NCBI RefSeq assembly: GCF_000770635.1 | Contig: NZ_AVBF01000030.1 | Location: 1-50,376 of the forward strand | DNA length: 50,376 nucleotides | Origin: Pontibacillus yanchengensis Y32 | Lineage (GTDB): Bacteria; Bacillota; Bacilli; Bacillales; BH030062 | Direction of reading: 5' to 3' | Shown: one piece after another, positions 17,761 through 26,324 of the stretch | How the letters are laid out: the number at the start of each line of letters is the position of its first letter | Position numbering within the stretch: the stretch's first letter is position 1 | Program-made: the position numbers and the translations under genes | Notes under the pieces: generated by a model | The model's input: the letters and a program-made list of their open reading frames with translations, nothing else | What the model was told of the DNA's origin: nothing | The model's database searches: none

Positions 17761-17790
17761 AAAACCCCCCTGTTTATGAACAGAGGGGGA
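17761..17790 (-). terminator. spoVE terminator
   Basis: CCCCCTCTGTT and AACAGGGGGG pair around a 3-4 base loop and are followed by TTTT on the minus strand. It starts a few bases past the spoVE stop, so the operon ends here rather than running on to divIB. Confidence 0.7.
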
Positions 17791-17794
17791 ATAG

Positions 17795-18913
17795 TTATAA
17801 CCTAGCGTACTTACTTATATTTAATAATATACCAACCGAGCAAAGGGTAAGTGTTAATGAGGAACCTCCATAGCTCAAGAACGGCAAGGTAATACCTGTA
17901 ACAGGCATGAGGCCTGTTACAACACTAATGTTAATCATGACTTGAATGGAAATCATACCAACAATCCCCAAAGCCAATAAACTTCCAAACATATCCGGAG
18001 CTCCGAGGGCGACTCGTACTCCTCTCCATAATAATAGGAAGAATAATAAAATGACGAATGTACCACCAATAAAGCCAAGCTCTTCTGCTAGAATTGCAAA
18101 AATAAAATCGGTTTGTGGCTCAGGTAGGTAAAAGAATTTTTGAAGGCTTTGTCCTAATCCTAGCCCCATAAGCCCACCTGGTCCTATTGCATATAAGGAT
18201 TGGATGATTTGAAAGCCTGCTCCTAAAGGGTCCTCCCAAGGGTTTAAAAAAGCTGTTATTCGGGCTATTCGATAAGGAGCAGATGCAATTAGTGCTACAA
18301 AACCAACAACCCCCAGTAAGGCTAGTCCTGCAAAATGTGAAATCCTAGCTCCAGATACGAAGATCATTAGCATACAAGTACCAACAAGTACTACACCTGT
18401 TCCTAAATCTGGTTGTAGCATAATAATACCAAAGGCTAAAAATACGAGTGATAAAGATGGAACAAACCCTTTACGAAATGATGTAATTTTCTTTTGATTC
18501 TCTGCTAAGTATTTAGCCAAAAAAATGATAAGCCCGAGTTTCATAAATTCAGATGGCTGGATACTAAAAGCACCAACACCTATCCAACTTTGTGCTCCAC
18601 CTCTTACCATCCCTACTCCTGGAATTAGGACAGCAATTAACAGAACGAAGCAAACCAATAACATCCCCTTGGATATATTTCTCCAAGTTAAATAAGGGAT
18701 ATTCATTATTCCGAACATCGCTACAATTCCAACCGTTGCAAATAATAACTGACGCTTAGCAAAAAAGAATGAGTCATCAAATTTATAATCCGCCCATATT
18801 GCTGATGCACTATAGACCATCACTACCCCTACTAGAAGTAGTGAAAAAATAATGATCATTAATAGTAAATCCGGTGCGTCTTTTGCCTGATAATTTGATC
18901 GATTACGAAACAT
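17795..18913 (-). CDS. spoVE: SEDS peptidoglycan polymerase SpoVE/FtsW
   Basis: Polytopic SEDS glycosyltransferase that polymerises lipid II. By position after murD and by the start sequence it is the sporulation form SpoVE, which works with SpoVD on the cortex. The 372 residues hold about ten membrane segments. Conserved motifs are WIGVGAFSIQPSEFMKLGLI, QPDLGTGVVL, QSLYAIGPGGLMGLGLGQS, PEPQTDFIFAILAEELGF and the C-terminal GITLPFLSYGGSS. The ribosome binding site AAGGGGG lies inside a hairpin next to a T6 run. FtsW, the vegetative paralogue, cannot be excluded by sequence alone. Confidence 0.92.
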   Translation of the reverse strand: MFRNRSNYQAKDAPDLLLMIIIFSLLLVGVVMVYSASAIWADYKFDDSFFFAKRQLLFATVGIVAMFGIMNIPYLTWRNISKGMLLVCFVLLIAVLIPGVGMVRGGAQSWIGVGAFSIQPSEFMKLGLIIFLAKYLAENQKKITSFRKGFVPSLSLVFLAFGIIMLQPDLGTGVVLVGTCMLMIFVSGARISHFAGLALLGVVGFVALIASAPYRIARITAFLNPWEDPLGAGFQIIQSLYAIGPGGLMGLGLGQSLQKFFYLPEPQTDFIFAILAEELGFIGGTFVILLFFLLLWRGVRVALGAPDMFGSLLALGIVGMISIQVMINISVVTGLMPVTGITLPFLSYGGSSLTLTLCSVGILLNISKYARL

Positions 18914-18984
18914 AAAAAACCCCCTTGATCCGAACGTTAGACCAGGGGGCTGTAGAATGATGTGAATGTAAACAAGCCCCCTAC
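18914..18984 (-). promoter_or_regulatory. Candidate attenuator with two exclusive hairpins before spoVE
   Basis: Three segments on the minus strand. Segment 1 is AGGGGGCT (18982-18975) and contains the last bases of the murD stop TAG. Segment 2 is AGCCCCCTGGTC (18951-18940). Segment 3 is GATCAAGGGGG (18930-18920), directly followed by TTTTTT and the spoVE ATG. Segments 1 and 2 pair perfectly over 8 bp. Segments 2 and 3 pair over 10 bp with one bulged A, making an intrinsic terminator whose right arm is the spoVE ribosome binding site. Only one can form at a time. Confidence 0.55.
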
Positions 18985-20330
18985 TTTAATGTATGCACCG
19001 CGTCCATAAACATGTCCCCTCGCTCTTCAAATGTGCGATATTGATCCCAACTTGCACATGCTGGTGAGAGAAGAATGACATCTCCTTCTTCAGAGATACG
19101 ATAGGCTTTTTCGGCCGCTTGTTTAACATTATCGACCACATCATATGTCTCTATTCCATATTCTATTGCTAACTGTTTAAATTTTGGAGCTGTTTCCCCA
19201 AATAAAATCATTGCTTTTACATTTTTTAGATAAGGTGCTAAATCATCTAAAGCATTGCCTCTATCTAGACCACCTGCTAACAAAATCGTTGGTTGCTTAA
19301 ATGCTTGTAGTGCATTTTTTGTAGCTAGCATATTCGTTGCTTTTGAATCATTATAAAATTTTCTTCCTTGAACCTCTTTGACAAATTGCATGCGATGCTC
19401 TACTCCAGAGAATGTTTTAAGCACTTGTTGTATGCCTTCGTTCGTAGCACCACTTAATTTAGATGCACCAACTGCCGCCATAATATTTTCTAAATTGTGT
19501 TTACCTGCCAGCATAATCTCATCAAGAGCAATTATGCATTCTTCTTTATAAAAAAGATAATCTTCATCACACCATATACCCTTTGGTTCTTTACGTTCCA
19601 AGGAAAAAGGGACAGCCTGACTGGCAGCAGAAGAAGTGAGCTCTCGAACTATTTCCTGATCTGCATTAAAAACTAAATAATCATCAGCATGTTGATGGGC
19701 AAATAGCTGGGATTTCGACCAGCCATAATGTTCCATTGTTTTATGATAATCCAAATGAGCTTCATATAAGTTCAAGAACACTGCAATATGTGGCTTAAAT
19801 ATTTCTGTTCCAATCAATTGGAATGAGGAAAGTTCTACTACCATTGTTTCTTGGTCCTTTGTGGTTTGAGCCACTTCACAAGCTACTTTACCTATATTCC
19901 CAGCTAGTTTAGCTGCTTTATCACTAGCCTTTAACATCTCAAACACAAGTGTCGTGGTAGTAGTTTTACCGTTTGAACCGGTAATGCCAATCATGTTGTC
20001 ACCATTCAGTCTATACGCCAGTTCCACTTCTGTAACAACAGGTAACCCTCTTCTTAATGCTTCTTTAACAATTGGATTGGTATATGGTATCCCAGGGTTT
20101 TTAACTACATAATCTATATCATCTAACACAGACATTGGATGGCTACCTGTTATAACGTCAATACCTAAATCTCCTAATGTTCTAGCTTGAGGGTTTTCCT
20201 CATATGGCTTTTGATCATTTACGCGAACCTGAACACCACTTTGATGCAATAGCTTCGCAGCAGCTTCCCCAGACTTCGCTAAACCTAAAACAAGGACATG
20301 ATTATATTGAAAGTTTATTAATTGTTTCAA
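18981..20330 (-). CDS. murD: UDP-N-acetylmuramoylalanine-D-glutamate ligase MurD
   Basis: Adds D-glutamate to UDP-MurNAc-L-Ala in the cytoplasm. The 449-residue length is standard. N-terminal Rossmann domain ([18 protein letters not shown]), ATP loop [20 protein letters not shown] near residue 115, central-domain [16 protein letters not shown] and the C-terminal ligase domain ([39 protein letters not shown]). The TTG start overlaps the mraY stop (TTGA) after GAGGTG. Its own stop codon is part of the predicted spoVE attenuator. Confidence 0.98.
   Translation of the reverse strand: MKQLINFQYNHVLVLGLAKSGEAAAKLLHQSGVQVRVNDQKPYEENPQARTLGDLGIDVITGSHPMSVLDDIDYVVKNPGIPYTNPIVKEALRRGLPVVTEVELAYRLNGDNMIGITGSNGKTTTTTLVFEMLKASDKAAKLAGNIGKVACEVAQTTKDQETMVVELSSFQLIGTEIFKPHIAVFLNLYEAHLDYHKTMEHYGWSKSQLFAHQHADDYLVFNADQEIVRELTSSAASQAVPFSLERKEPKGIWCDEDYLFYKEECIIALDEIMLAGKHNLENIMAAVGASKLSGATNEGIQQVLKTFSGVEHRMQFVKEVQGRKFYNDSKATNMLATKNALQAFKQPTILLAGGLDRGNALDDLAPYLKNVKAMILFGETAPKFKQLAIEYGIETYDVVDNVKQAAEKAYRISEEGDVILLSPACASWDQYRTFEERGDMFMDAVHTLK
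18988..19015 (-). promoter_or_regulatory. Candidate sigma-E promoter for spoVE inside murD
   Basis: CATACATT (18988-18995) matches the sigma-E -10 CATACAMT at 7 of 8 positions. ACATGTT (19009-19015) matches the -35 KMATATT at 5 of 7, with a 13-base spacer. The start point would be near 18981, at the murD stop codon. B. subtilis spoVE is also transcribed from a sigma-E promoter just upstream. Confidence 0.45.
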
Positions 20331-21313
20331 CTAATCCACACCTCAATAAAAATACCTAGTCCTGCAAAAAGAAATGCTACTAACCAAAAAGTTGTAACTA
20401 CTCGCCACTCTGACCAACCCATTAATTCATAATGATGATGAAGTGGGGACATTTTAAATACTCGTTTTCCAGTTGTTTTATATGCAATAACCTGAATAAT
20501 AACAGAAAGCGTTTCAAGAACAAAAACACCGCCAATTATAACTAGGATAATTTCAAGCTTTGTTAAAATGGCAATTGCAGCAATAGCTCCTCCTAAAGCT
20601 AAAGAGCCCGTATCACCCATAAATACTTTAGCAGGATGAGCATTAAATACTAAGAAACCTAATAAGGCTCCAACAATAGCTAAAGAAAACACACCTATTT
20701 CAAACTGAGGCTGACCATGCCATGCAAGTATTCCAAATGCTCCAAATGCAATAGCTGCTGTTCCAGCTAAAAGACCATCAAGTCCGTCGGTTAAATTCAC
20801 TGCATTTGAAGAACCAACTAGCATAACTAATATTAGAAGTGCGTAGCCCCAGCCTAATTCTAGCTGTTGGTTTACTATTGGAATTTCTATATAGGTAGGA
20901 AATCCATTTCGATTAATAATATAGTAAAATACTGCAGCGATAATGATTTGACCAATCATTTTTTGCTTTGATGTTAAGCCAAGATTTCTTTTCATTGCTA
21001 TTTTTATAAAATCATCCAAGAAACCTAGTAATCCATAACCAATCATAACGAATAATAATAAGAATACTTCCACACTCATAGGATTAGGATTGAATTTAGA
21101 AGTCATTATAAGTGTCGTAATACTTACAGATACTAATATCATCATGCCTCCCATAGTAGGAGTACCCTGCTTTTTCATGTGAGATTTTGGACCTTCATCT
21201 CGAATCGATTGACCAAATTTTAATCTTCTTAAGAATGGTATAAAAATTGGTGAGATGAGGACGGTAATTAAAAATGCGATTGCCATGGTGATTAATAAAA
21301 CTGTAGTGTTCAT
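20327..21313 (-). CDS. mraY: Phospho-N-acetylmuramoyl-pentapeptide transferase MraY
   Basis: Integral membrane enzyme that transfers phospho-MurNAc-pentapeptide to undecaprenyl phosphate to make lipid I. The 328 residues carry about ten membrane helices. Family motifs: [16 protein letters not shown] (about 41-56), [18 protein letters not shown] with the DD pair, [26 protein letters not shown] and [14 protein letters not shown] near the C-terminus. It overlaps murD by four bases and follows murF by 39 bases. Confidence 0.98.
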   Translation of the reverse strand: MNTTVLLITMAIAFLITVLISPIFIPFLRRLKFGQSIRDEGPKSHMKKQGTPTMGGMMILVSVSITTLIMTSKFNPNPMSVEVFLLLFVMIGYGLLGFLDDFIKIAMKRNLGLTSKQKMIGQIIIAAVFYYIINRNGFPTYIEIPIVNQQLELGWGYALLILVMLVGSSNAVNLTDGLDGLLAGTAAIAFGAFGILAWHGQPQFEIGVFSLAIVGALLGFLVFNAHPAKVFMGDTGSLALGGAIAAIAILTKLEIILVIIGGVFVLETLSVIIQVIAYKTTGKRVFKMSPLHHHYELMGWSEWRVVTTFWLVAFLFAGLGIFIEVWIS

Positions 21314-21352
21314 CGTGTTCCTCCTTTAATAGCTTACAACCGTCCGAAATGA

Positions 21353-22720
21353 TTATTCTTTCTCAACAAGATGTTCAAGTAGTGTTTCAAACTCCATTAG
21401 TCGAGATGCTTTAAGCAAGATAACCGTTTCCTCACTTAAAGTTGACTCTAAAATATCAACTGCTTCTTCTTTTGTTTTGAAGGAGTGAGCTTCAATTGCA
21501 AGTTCTTTCTTCTTCATCTCCTCCACTATATAAGGAGCTTCTTCTCCAATGGCAATCACCATATCAATAGGCTCGGAGATTGCATCAGCTATAGAACGAT
21601 GCAACATTTCGCTAAGTGCCCCTAATTCAAATATATCCCCTAAAACTAAAATCTTTCTAGAAAAATTCGGTAATTCTTTCACAACATCTATAGAGGCCTT
21701 CATTGAGGTAGGGGAAGCATTATATGCATCATTTAAAATGGTAGTTCCATATTTACCAGTGATTCGTTCGAGTCTCATTCCTGTAAGTTCTATAGAAGAT
21801 AGCCCCTCTTGAATGTGTTCTTGATTCATATTTAATAACTCACCAATAATAATCGCAAAGCTTGCATTTTTTACGTTGTGATTCCCTGGAACCTGAATCA
21901 TATAATTTATATTCTGATTTATGGTAAAGCGAGTTCCCGTGTCATCCATTTTACAATCAGAAAGTACAAATTTATTTTTTTCATCAAACCCACAGGAAAG
22001 AACACCCTCCCGTGTATGAAGTGGTGCTAATAAAGGCTCATCCCCATCTATGATTACTTTACCGTTTGATTTCAGTCCAGCTAGAATCTCAGTCTTTGCT
22101 TGAGCAATACCTTCTCTTGAACCAAGATTTTCAATATGGGACTCCCCAATGTTTGTAATTACCGCTACATCTGGTTCAGAAATGAAAGAAAGTCGCTCTA
22201 TTTCACCAAAATGATTCATTCCCATTTCTAATACAAGCACCTCGGTAGTCTGATCCATTGATAAAATGGTTAATGGTAAGCCAATGTGATTATTAAAATT
22301 TCCTTTTGTTTTATGTGTTTTGTAGTTTTGGGATAAGACAGAAGCAATGAAATCTTTCGTTGTAGTCTTACCATTTGATCCAGTTACCCCAATCACTTTA
22401 GGATTGATCTCTGTTCTAAATGTATGAGCTAACTGTTGCAAGGCAATTAGCGTATCATCTACCAAAAATAACGGGAAATCAGTAGGAACAAATTCTGGAA
22501 TAGGCTTTTCTTTATTCCAAAATGCTGCCACTGCACCATTATTTATAGCAGACTTTAAAAAAGAATGTCCGTCAAATGTTTCTCCTTCTAAAGGCACAAA
22601 CAATCCTCTATCAGTTTTTTGTCTTGTATCTGTATAGATATGATGGATAGGGATCTCTGTATCAGCAGCCCCTTTATATTCAGGGAAGTATGCTGCCATC
22701 CATTTTGTAGTAAACTTCAT
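21353..22720 (-). CDS. murF: UDP-MurNAc-tripeptide-D-alanyl-D-alanine ligase MurF
   Basis: Adds D-Ala-D-Ala to the UDP-MurNAc-tripeptide, completing the cytoplasmic precursor. The 455-residue length is normal. An N-terminal substrate domain (TDTRQKTDRGLFVPLEGETF), the ATP loop [20 protein letters not shown] (about 111-130), the central domain with NFNNHIGLPLTIL and LEMGMNHFGEIERLS, and the C-terminal domain with NDAYNASPTSMKASIDV. It is preceded by murE with 15 bases between. Confidence 0.98.
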   Translation of the reverse strand: MKFTTKWMAAYFPEYKGAADTEIPIHHIYTDTRQKTDRGLFVPLEGETFDGHSFLKSAINNGAVAAFWNKEKPIPEFVPTDFPLFLVDDTLIALQQLAHTFRTEINPKVIGVTGSNGKTTTKDFIASVLSQNYKTHKTKGNFNNHIGLPLTILSMDQTTEVLVLEMGMNHFGEIERLSFISEPDVAVITNIGESHIENLGSREGIAQAKTEILAGLKSNGKVIIDGDEPLLAPLHTREGVLSCGFDEKNKFVLSDCKMDDTGTRFTINQNINYMIQVPGNHNVKNASFAIIIGELLNMNQEHIQEGLSSIELTGMRLERITGKYGTTILNDAYNASPTSMKASIDVVKELPNFSRKILVLGDIFELGALSEMLHRSIADAISEPIDMVIAIGEEAPYIVEEMKKKELAIEAHSFKTKEEAVDILESTLSEETVILLKASRLMEFETLLEHLVEKE

Positions 22721-22735
22721 AAATATGATCTCCTT

Positions 22736-24202
22736 TTATTGGTTATGAGCCAATATACTTTCTCTTGCTACTTCACGATCATCAAAGTGTAATGTTTGAC
22801 CATTTATTTCTTGGTAAGTCTCATGACCTTTTCCTGCAATCAATACTACATCAGAACTATCAGCCTGCTCTATTGCTTTATGAATTGCCTCTTTACGGTC
22901 CTGTATAACGATATAAGACCCTTCTTCAACACCAGCCTCCATGTCAGCTATTATACTAGCAGGATCTTCACTTCTGGGGTTATCTGATGTGAAGATTGCT
23001 TGATCAGCATATTTAACAGCTACTTGTGCCATTAATGGTCGTTTTTTCTTATCTCGATCTCCGCCGCAGCCTACTACAACAAAAATTCGTTTTGTGGCAA
23101 AGCTCTTGATTGTTTGAAGCACATTCTCCAGTGAATCAGGGGTGTGAGCATAATCAACTATCACCCCGAAATCTTGCCCACTCAATATAGGTTCAAAACG
23201 ACCACTTACCCCAGGAGTATTTTCAAAAGCCTGTTTTATAGTTTCCAAAGAAATACCAGAAATCCAAGCTGCACTAGCAGCGGCGAGCATATTATAGACA
23301 CTAAATCGGCCTATCAAAGAGCTCTTTACTTCTATTTCACCGTCTGGAGTGGTTAACATAAAAGTAGTACCTTGTGCTGTTACATATAATTGCTGAGCAG
23401 TTATATCTGCATGACTGTCAATTCCATATGTAATTACTTCCTGCGCAGTACTTTTCATTAAAGATGTATAGTGAGGATCATCTTGATTTAATACCGCGTA
23501 TTTTACATTAGACTTATATGCATTCCCTAATTGCGAGAATAACAATGATTTAGCTCGCAAATAATCATCCATATCCTTATGAAAATCTAAGTGATCTTGT
23601 GATAGATTTGTAAATACTGCTACATCAAAATCACAACCGTGAACTCTACCTAAATCTAATGCATGAGAGGAAACTTCCATAACAGCTGTATCCACTTTTT
23701 GTTCTGCCATCTTAGCGAAATTCTTTTGTAAGAATAACGAATCGGGGGTAGTGTTTTTCACCTCATATTCTTCGTTGCCAATTTTCATCTGAATAGTTCC
23801 AATTAATCCAGTCTGTTGTTGACTCGTTTGAAAAATGGAGTCAATTAAGTAAGAGGTTGTTGTTTTTCCATTTGTCCCTGTAACCCCTATTAAGCGAAAT
23901 TGTTGAGTGGGGTTATTGAAATAATGATTTGCCAATTTAGACATAGCACGTTGACTATCGTTTACAATAATCACAGGTATAGAAACAGGAAGAGGGCGTT
24001 CTGCCACAATGGCAGTAGCCCCTTTTTCTTCAGCTTGTTTAGCAAAATCATGACCATCCACTGTGTATCCATTAATGCAAATAAATACATTACCACGTTG
24101 GACAGCTCGAGAATCCATTTCTAAGCCTGTCACATCTATATGTTCAATTGATTTTGTTGTCCGATAAACACGAAGAGCCTTGATTAAGTTTGTTAGCTTC
24201 AT
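22736..24202 (-). CDS. murE: UDP-MurNAc-tripeptide synthetase MurE (meso-DAP type)
   Basis: Adds the third amino acid to the peptidoglycan stem. The DNPR motif (FTSDNPRSEDP, near residue 408) marks preference for meso-diaminopimelate, as expected for Bacillus-type walls. ATP loop LIGVTGTNGKTTTSYLIDSI at about 104, plus TTPDSLFLQ, MEVSSHALDLGRV and TNLSQDHLDFHKDM. It is 488 residues long. A TATAAT at 24241-24246 on the minus strand could give it a promoter separate from spoVD, though no good -35 is visible. Confidence 0.98.
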   Translation of the reverse strand: MKLTNLIKALRVYRTTKSIEHIDVTGLEMDSRAVQRGNVFICINGYTVDGHDFAKQAEEKGATAIVAERPLPVSIPVIIVNDSQRAMSKLANHYFNNPTQQFRLIGVTGTNGKTTTSYLIDSIFQTSQQQTGLIGTIQMKIGNEEYEVKNTTPDSLFLQKNFAKMAEQKVDTAVMEVSSHALDLGRVHGCDFDVAVFTNLSQDHLDFHKDMDDYLRAKSLLFSQLGNAYKSNVKYAVLNQDDPHYTSLMKSTAQEVITYGIDSHADITAQQLYVTAQGTTFMLTTPDGEIEVKSSLIGRFSVYNMLAAASAAWISGISLETIKQAFENTPGVSGRFEPILSGQDFGVIVDYAHTPDSLENVLQTIKSFATKRIFVVVGCGGDRDKKKRPLMAQVAVKYADQAIFTSDNPRSEDPASIIADMEAGVEEGSYIVIQDRKEAIHKAIEQADSSDVVLIAGKGHETYQEINGQTLHFDDREVARESILAHNQ

Positions 24203-24277
24203 TGTGACGACTCCTTACTTTTGGTATATGTGCCGCTCTTATTATAGCAAAGACTAGACTACTCTGCGATTATTCCT

Positions 24278-26239
24278 TTAATGAGAATGTGACTTTTTTA
24301 ATTCATCTTTTGGTTCTTGATCTGTCATGTATAATCTAACTTTCGCTCCTTGCTCCACCTTCTCACCAGCTTTTGGTGCCTGGTCTACAATATAGTTACC
24401 TGAACCACTTGTTTCAATGGATAGATTCACCATGTATTGTGTTAAATCCTTCTTTTCTAAACCAATTAGATCTGGGACTTCTACTAAAGGTTGGTCTGGC
24501 CATGCGACTTCCTTTTCTATACCATCTTTCTGTTTTTCTACTCCTAATGCACGAAGGCTATCTTCCATTATGTTTCCAACAATTGGTGCTGCAACTACTC
24601 CACCAAACTGCACAGTATTTTTGGGGTTATCAATGGCTAAGTAAACTACAATTTCAGGATCATTTGCAGGCGCAAAACCGATGAAGGATACAATATGGTT
24701 ATTGCTCATATAACGTCCATCTTCTCCTACTTTTTGAGCTGTTCCTGTCTTACCTCCAACACGATAGCCCTCAACATAAGCTCCACGACCTGTTCCTTGA
24801 GCTACAACACTTTCTAGAGATTTACGTATTTCAGCACTAGTTTCTTCAGAAATGACTTGATCCTTCAACATTGGTTCTGATTGTTCTACAATTTCCCCAG
24901 ATGCCGGATCTACCCATTCTTTGGCTATATATGGTTGATAAAGTTTGCCACCATTCACAGCTGCTGCAACTGCCGCTACTTGCTGAATAGGAGTAACAGA
25001 CACCCCTTGACCGAACGCGGTGGTTGCTAATTCTACTGGACCGACACGATCTTCTTTAAAGAGGATACCTGTCCCTTCCCCTTGAAGGTCAATCCCTGTT
25101 TTCTTTCCAAAACCGAAGTCTCTAATATATGAAAATAATTTTTCTTTTCCTAGTTTTTCACCTAATGAAACGAAACCAGGGTTACAGGAGTTTTGCACAA
25201 CCTCCAAATAAGATTGACTACCATGTCCTCCACGTTTCCAACAATGAAGCGTAGCTCCGTCAACTTTTATTGATCCACTATCATGAAAATGATCATCCTC
25301 TAAATCTACTAAACCTTCTTCTAGAGCACTAGCCAGTGTAATAATTTTAAACGTTGAACCCGGCTCATATGTACTCCATACAGGTAAATTACGATTATAG
25401 ACTTCTTGTTTTACATTTTGATAATTTTCCGGATTAAAAGTTGGTCTACTGGACATAGCTAAGACTTCTCCAGTATCAGGATCTAACGCAATAGCAACTG
25501 CTCCATCTGGGTTATATTTTGCTTCAGCGTTATCAAGTTCTCTTTCAATAATTGTTTGCACTCGATCATCAATTGTTAGCTTTAGATTGTACCCATCTTT
25601 AGGGGATTCGTAAACATCAGCAATTTTTGGCATGCGACGTCCTTTTGCATCAGAAAAAAACGATAAGTGACCTTTTTCACCACTTAATTGCTCATCATAG
25701 TATAACTCAAGCCCCATTAAACCTTGGTTATCAATTCCACTGAAACCTAAAACATGTGATAAATATTCATCTTTAGGGTAGTGACGTTTAGAGTCCTCCG
25801 CTATATAAACACCTTCAAGGTTTAATTGACGTACCTTATCTGCCACTTCCTCTGTAATTTTTCTCCCCTCAGGATGAATACGTTCAATTGAAATTTGTTT
25901 TGTTACATGCTTCAATGCTTTCTCATAATTCATTTCAAGCACTTCTGCTAGCTTTTGGGCTGTCTCTTCTGGATTGCTTATTTGCCTTGGTACAACCATT
26001 ACCGTAGGAGCAGACACATTTTCGGCGAGCACTACTCCATTACGATCCAAAATATCTCCCCGTTCAGGTTCGAAAGGAATATCACGGCTCCAAGAATTTT
26101 TCGCCTTTTCCATTAGCTGATCGCCAATAATAAACTGTACATATCCTAAACGGATATCGATAACAGCAAATACAACAATGGCCAAAAGAAAAACAGTGAC
26201 CAACCGTTTTCTTAACGTAACATTGGATACTCGTTTCAT
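24278..26239 (-). CDS. spoVD: Sporulation class B penicillin-binding protein SpoVD
   Basis: Transpeptidase for spore cortex, partner of SpoVE. One N-terminal membrane helix (LRKRLVTVFLLAIVVFAVID), dimerisation domain (RGDILDRNGVVLAENVSAPT), transpeptidase domain with the active-site EPGSTFKI, the SCN motif in VVQNSCNPGFVSLGE and GGKTGTAQK, and one C-terminal PASTA domain (VEVPDLIGLEKKDLTQYMVN). I choose the ATG at 26239 (653 aa) after AAAAAGGGG; a longer frame from 26278 lacks a ribosome binding site. A CATAAAAT resembling a sigma-E -10 lies just upstream, with a poor -35. Confidence 0.95.
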   Translation of the reverse strand: MKRVSNVTLRKRLVTVFLLAIVVFAVIDIRLGYVQFIIGDQLMEKAKNSWSRDIPFEPERGDILDRNGVVLAENVSAPTVMVVPRQISNPEETAQKLAEVLEMNYEKALKHVTKQISIERIHPEGRKITEEVADKVRQLNLEGVYIAEDSKRHYPKDEYLSHVLGFSGIDNQGLMGLELYYDEQLSGEKGHLSFFSDAKGRRMPKIADVYESPKDGYNLKLTIDDRVQTIIERELDNAEAKYNPDGAVAIALDPDTGEVLAMSSRPTFNPENYQNVKQEVYNRNLPVWSTYEPGSTFKIITLASALEEGLVDLEDDHFHDSGSIKVDGATLHCWKRGGHGSQSYLEVVQNSCNPGFVSLGEKLGKEKLFSYIRDFGFGKKTGIDLQGEGTGILFKEDRVGPVELATTAFGQGVSVTPIQQVAAVAAAVNGGKLYQPYIAKEWVDPASGEIVEQSEPMLKDQVISEETSAEIRKSLESVVAQGTGRGAYVEGYRVGGKTGTAQKVGEDGRYMSNNHIVSFIGFAPANDPEIVVYLAIDNPKNTVQFGGVVAAPIVGNIMEDSLRALGVEKQKDGIEKEVAWPDQPLVEVPDLIGLEKKDLTQYMVNLSIETSGSGNYIVDQAPKAGEKVEQGAKVRLYMTDQEPKDELKKSHSH

Positions 26240-26324
26240 GGTACATCCCCTTTTTGTCCATGCTATGCTTGTATCCATTTTATGTAACGTTAGAAATGAT
26301 TAGAACACTGTCTCTTTATTGCAC

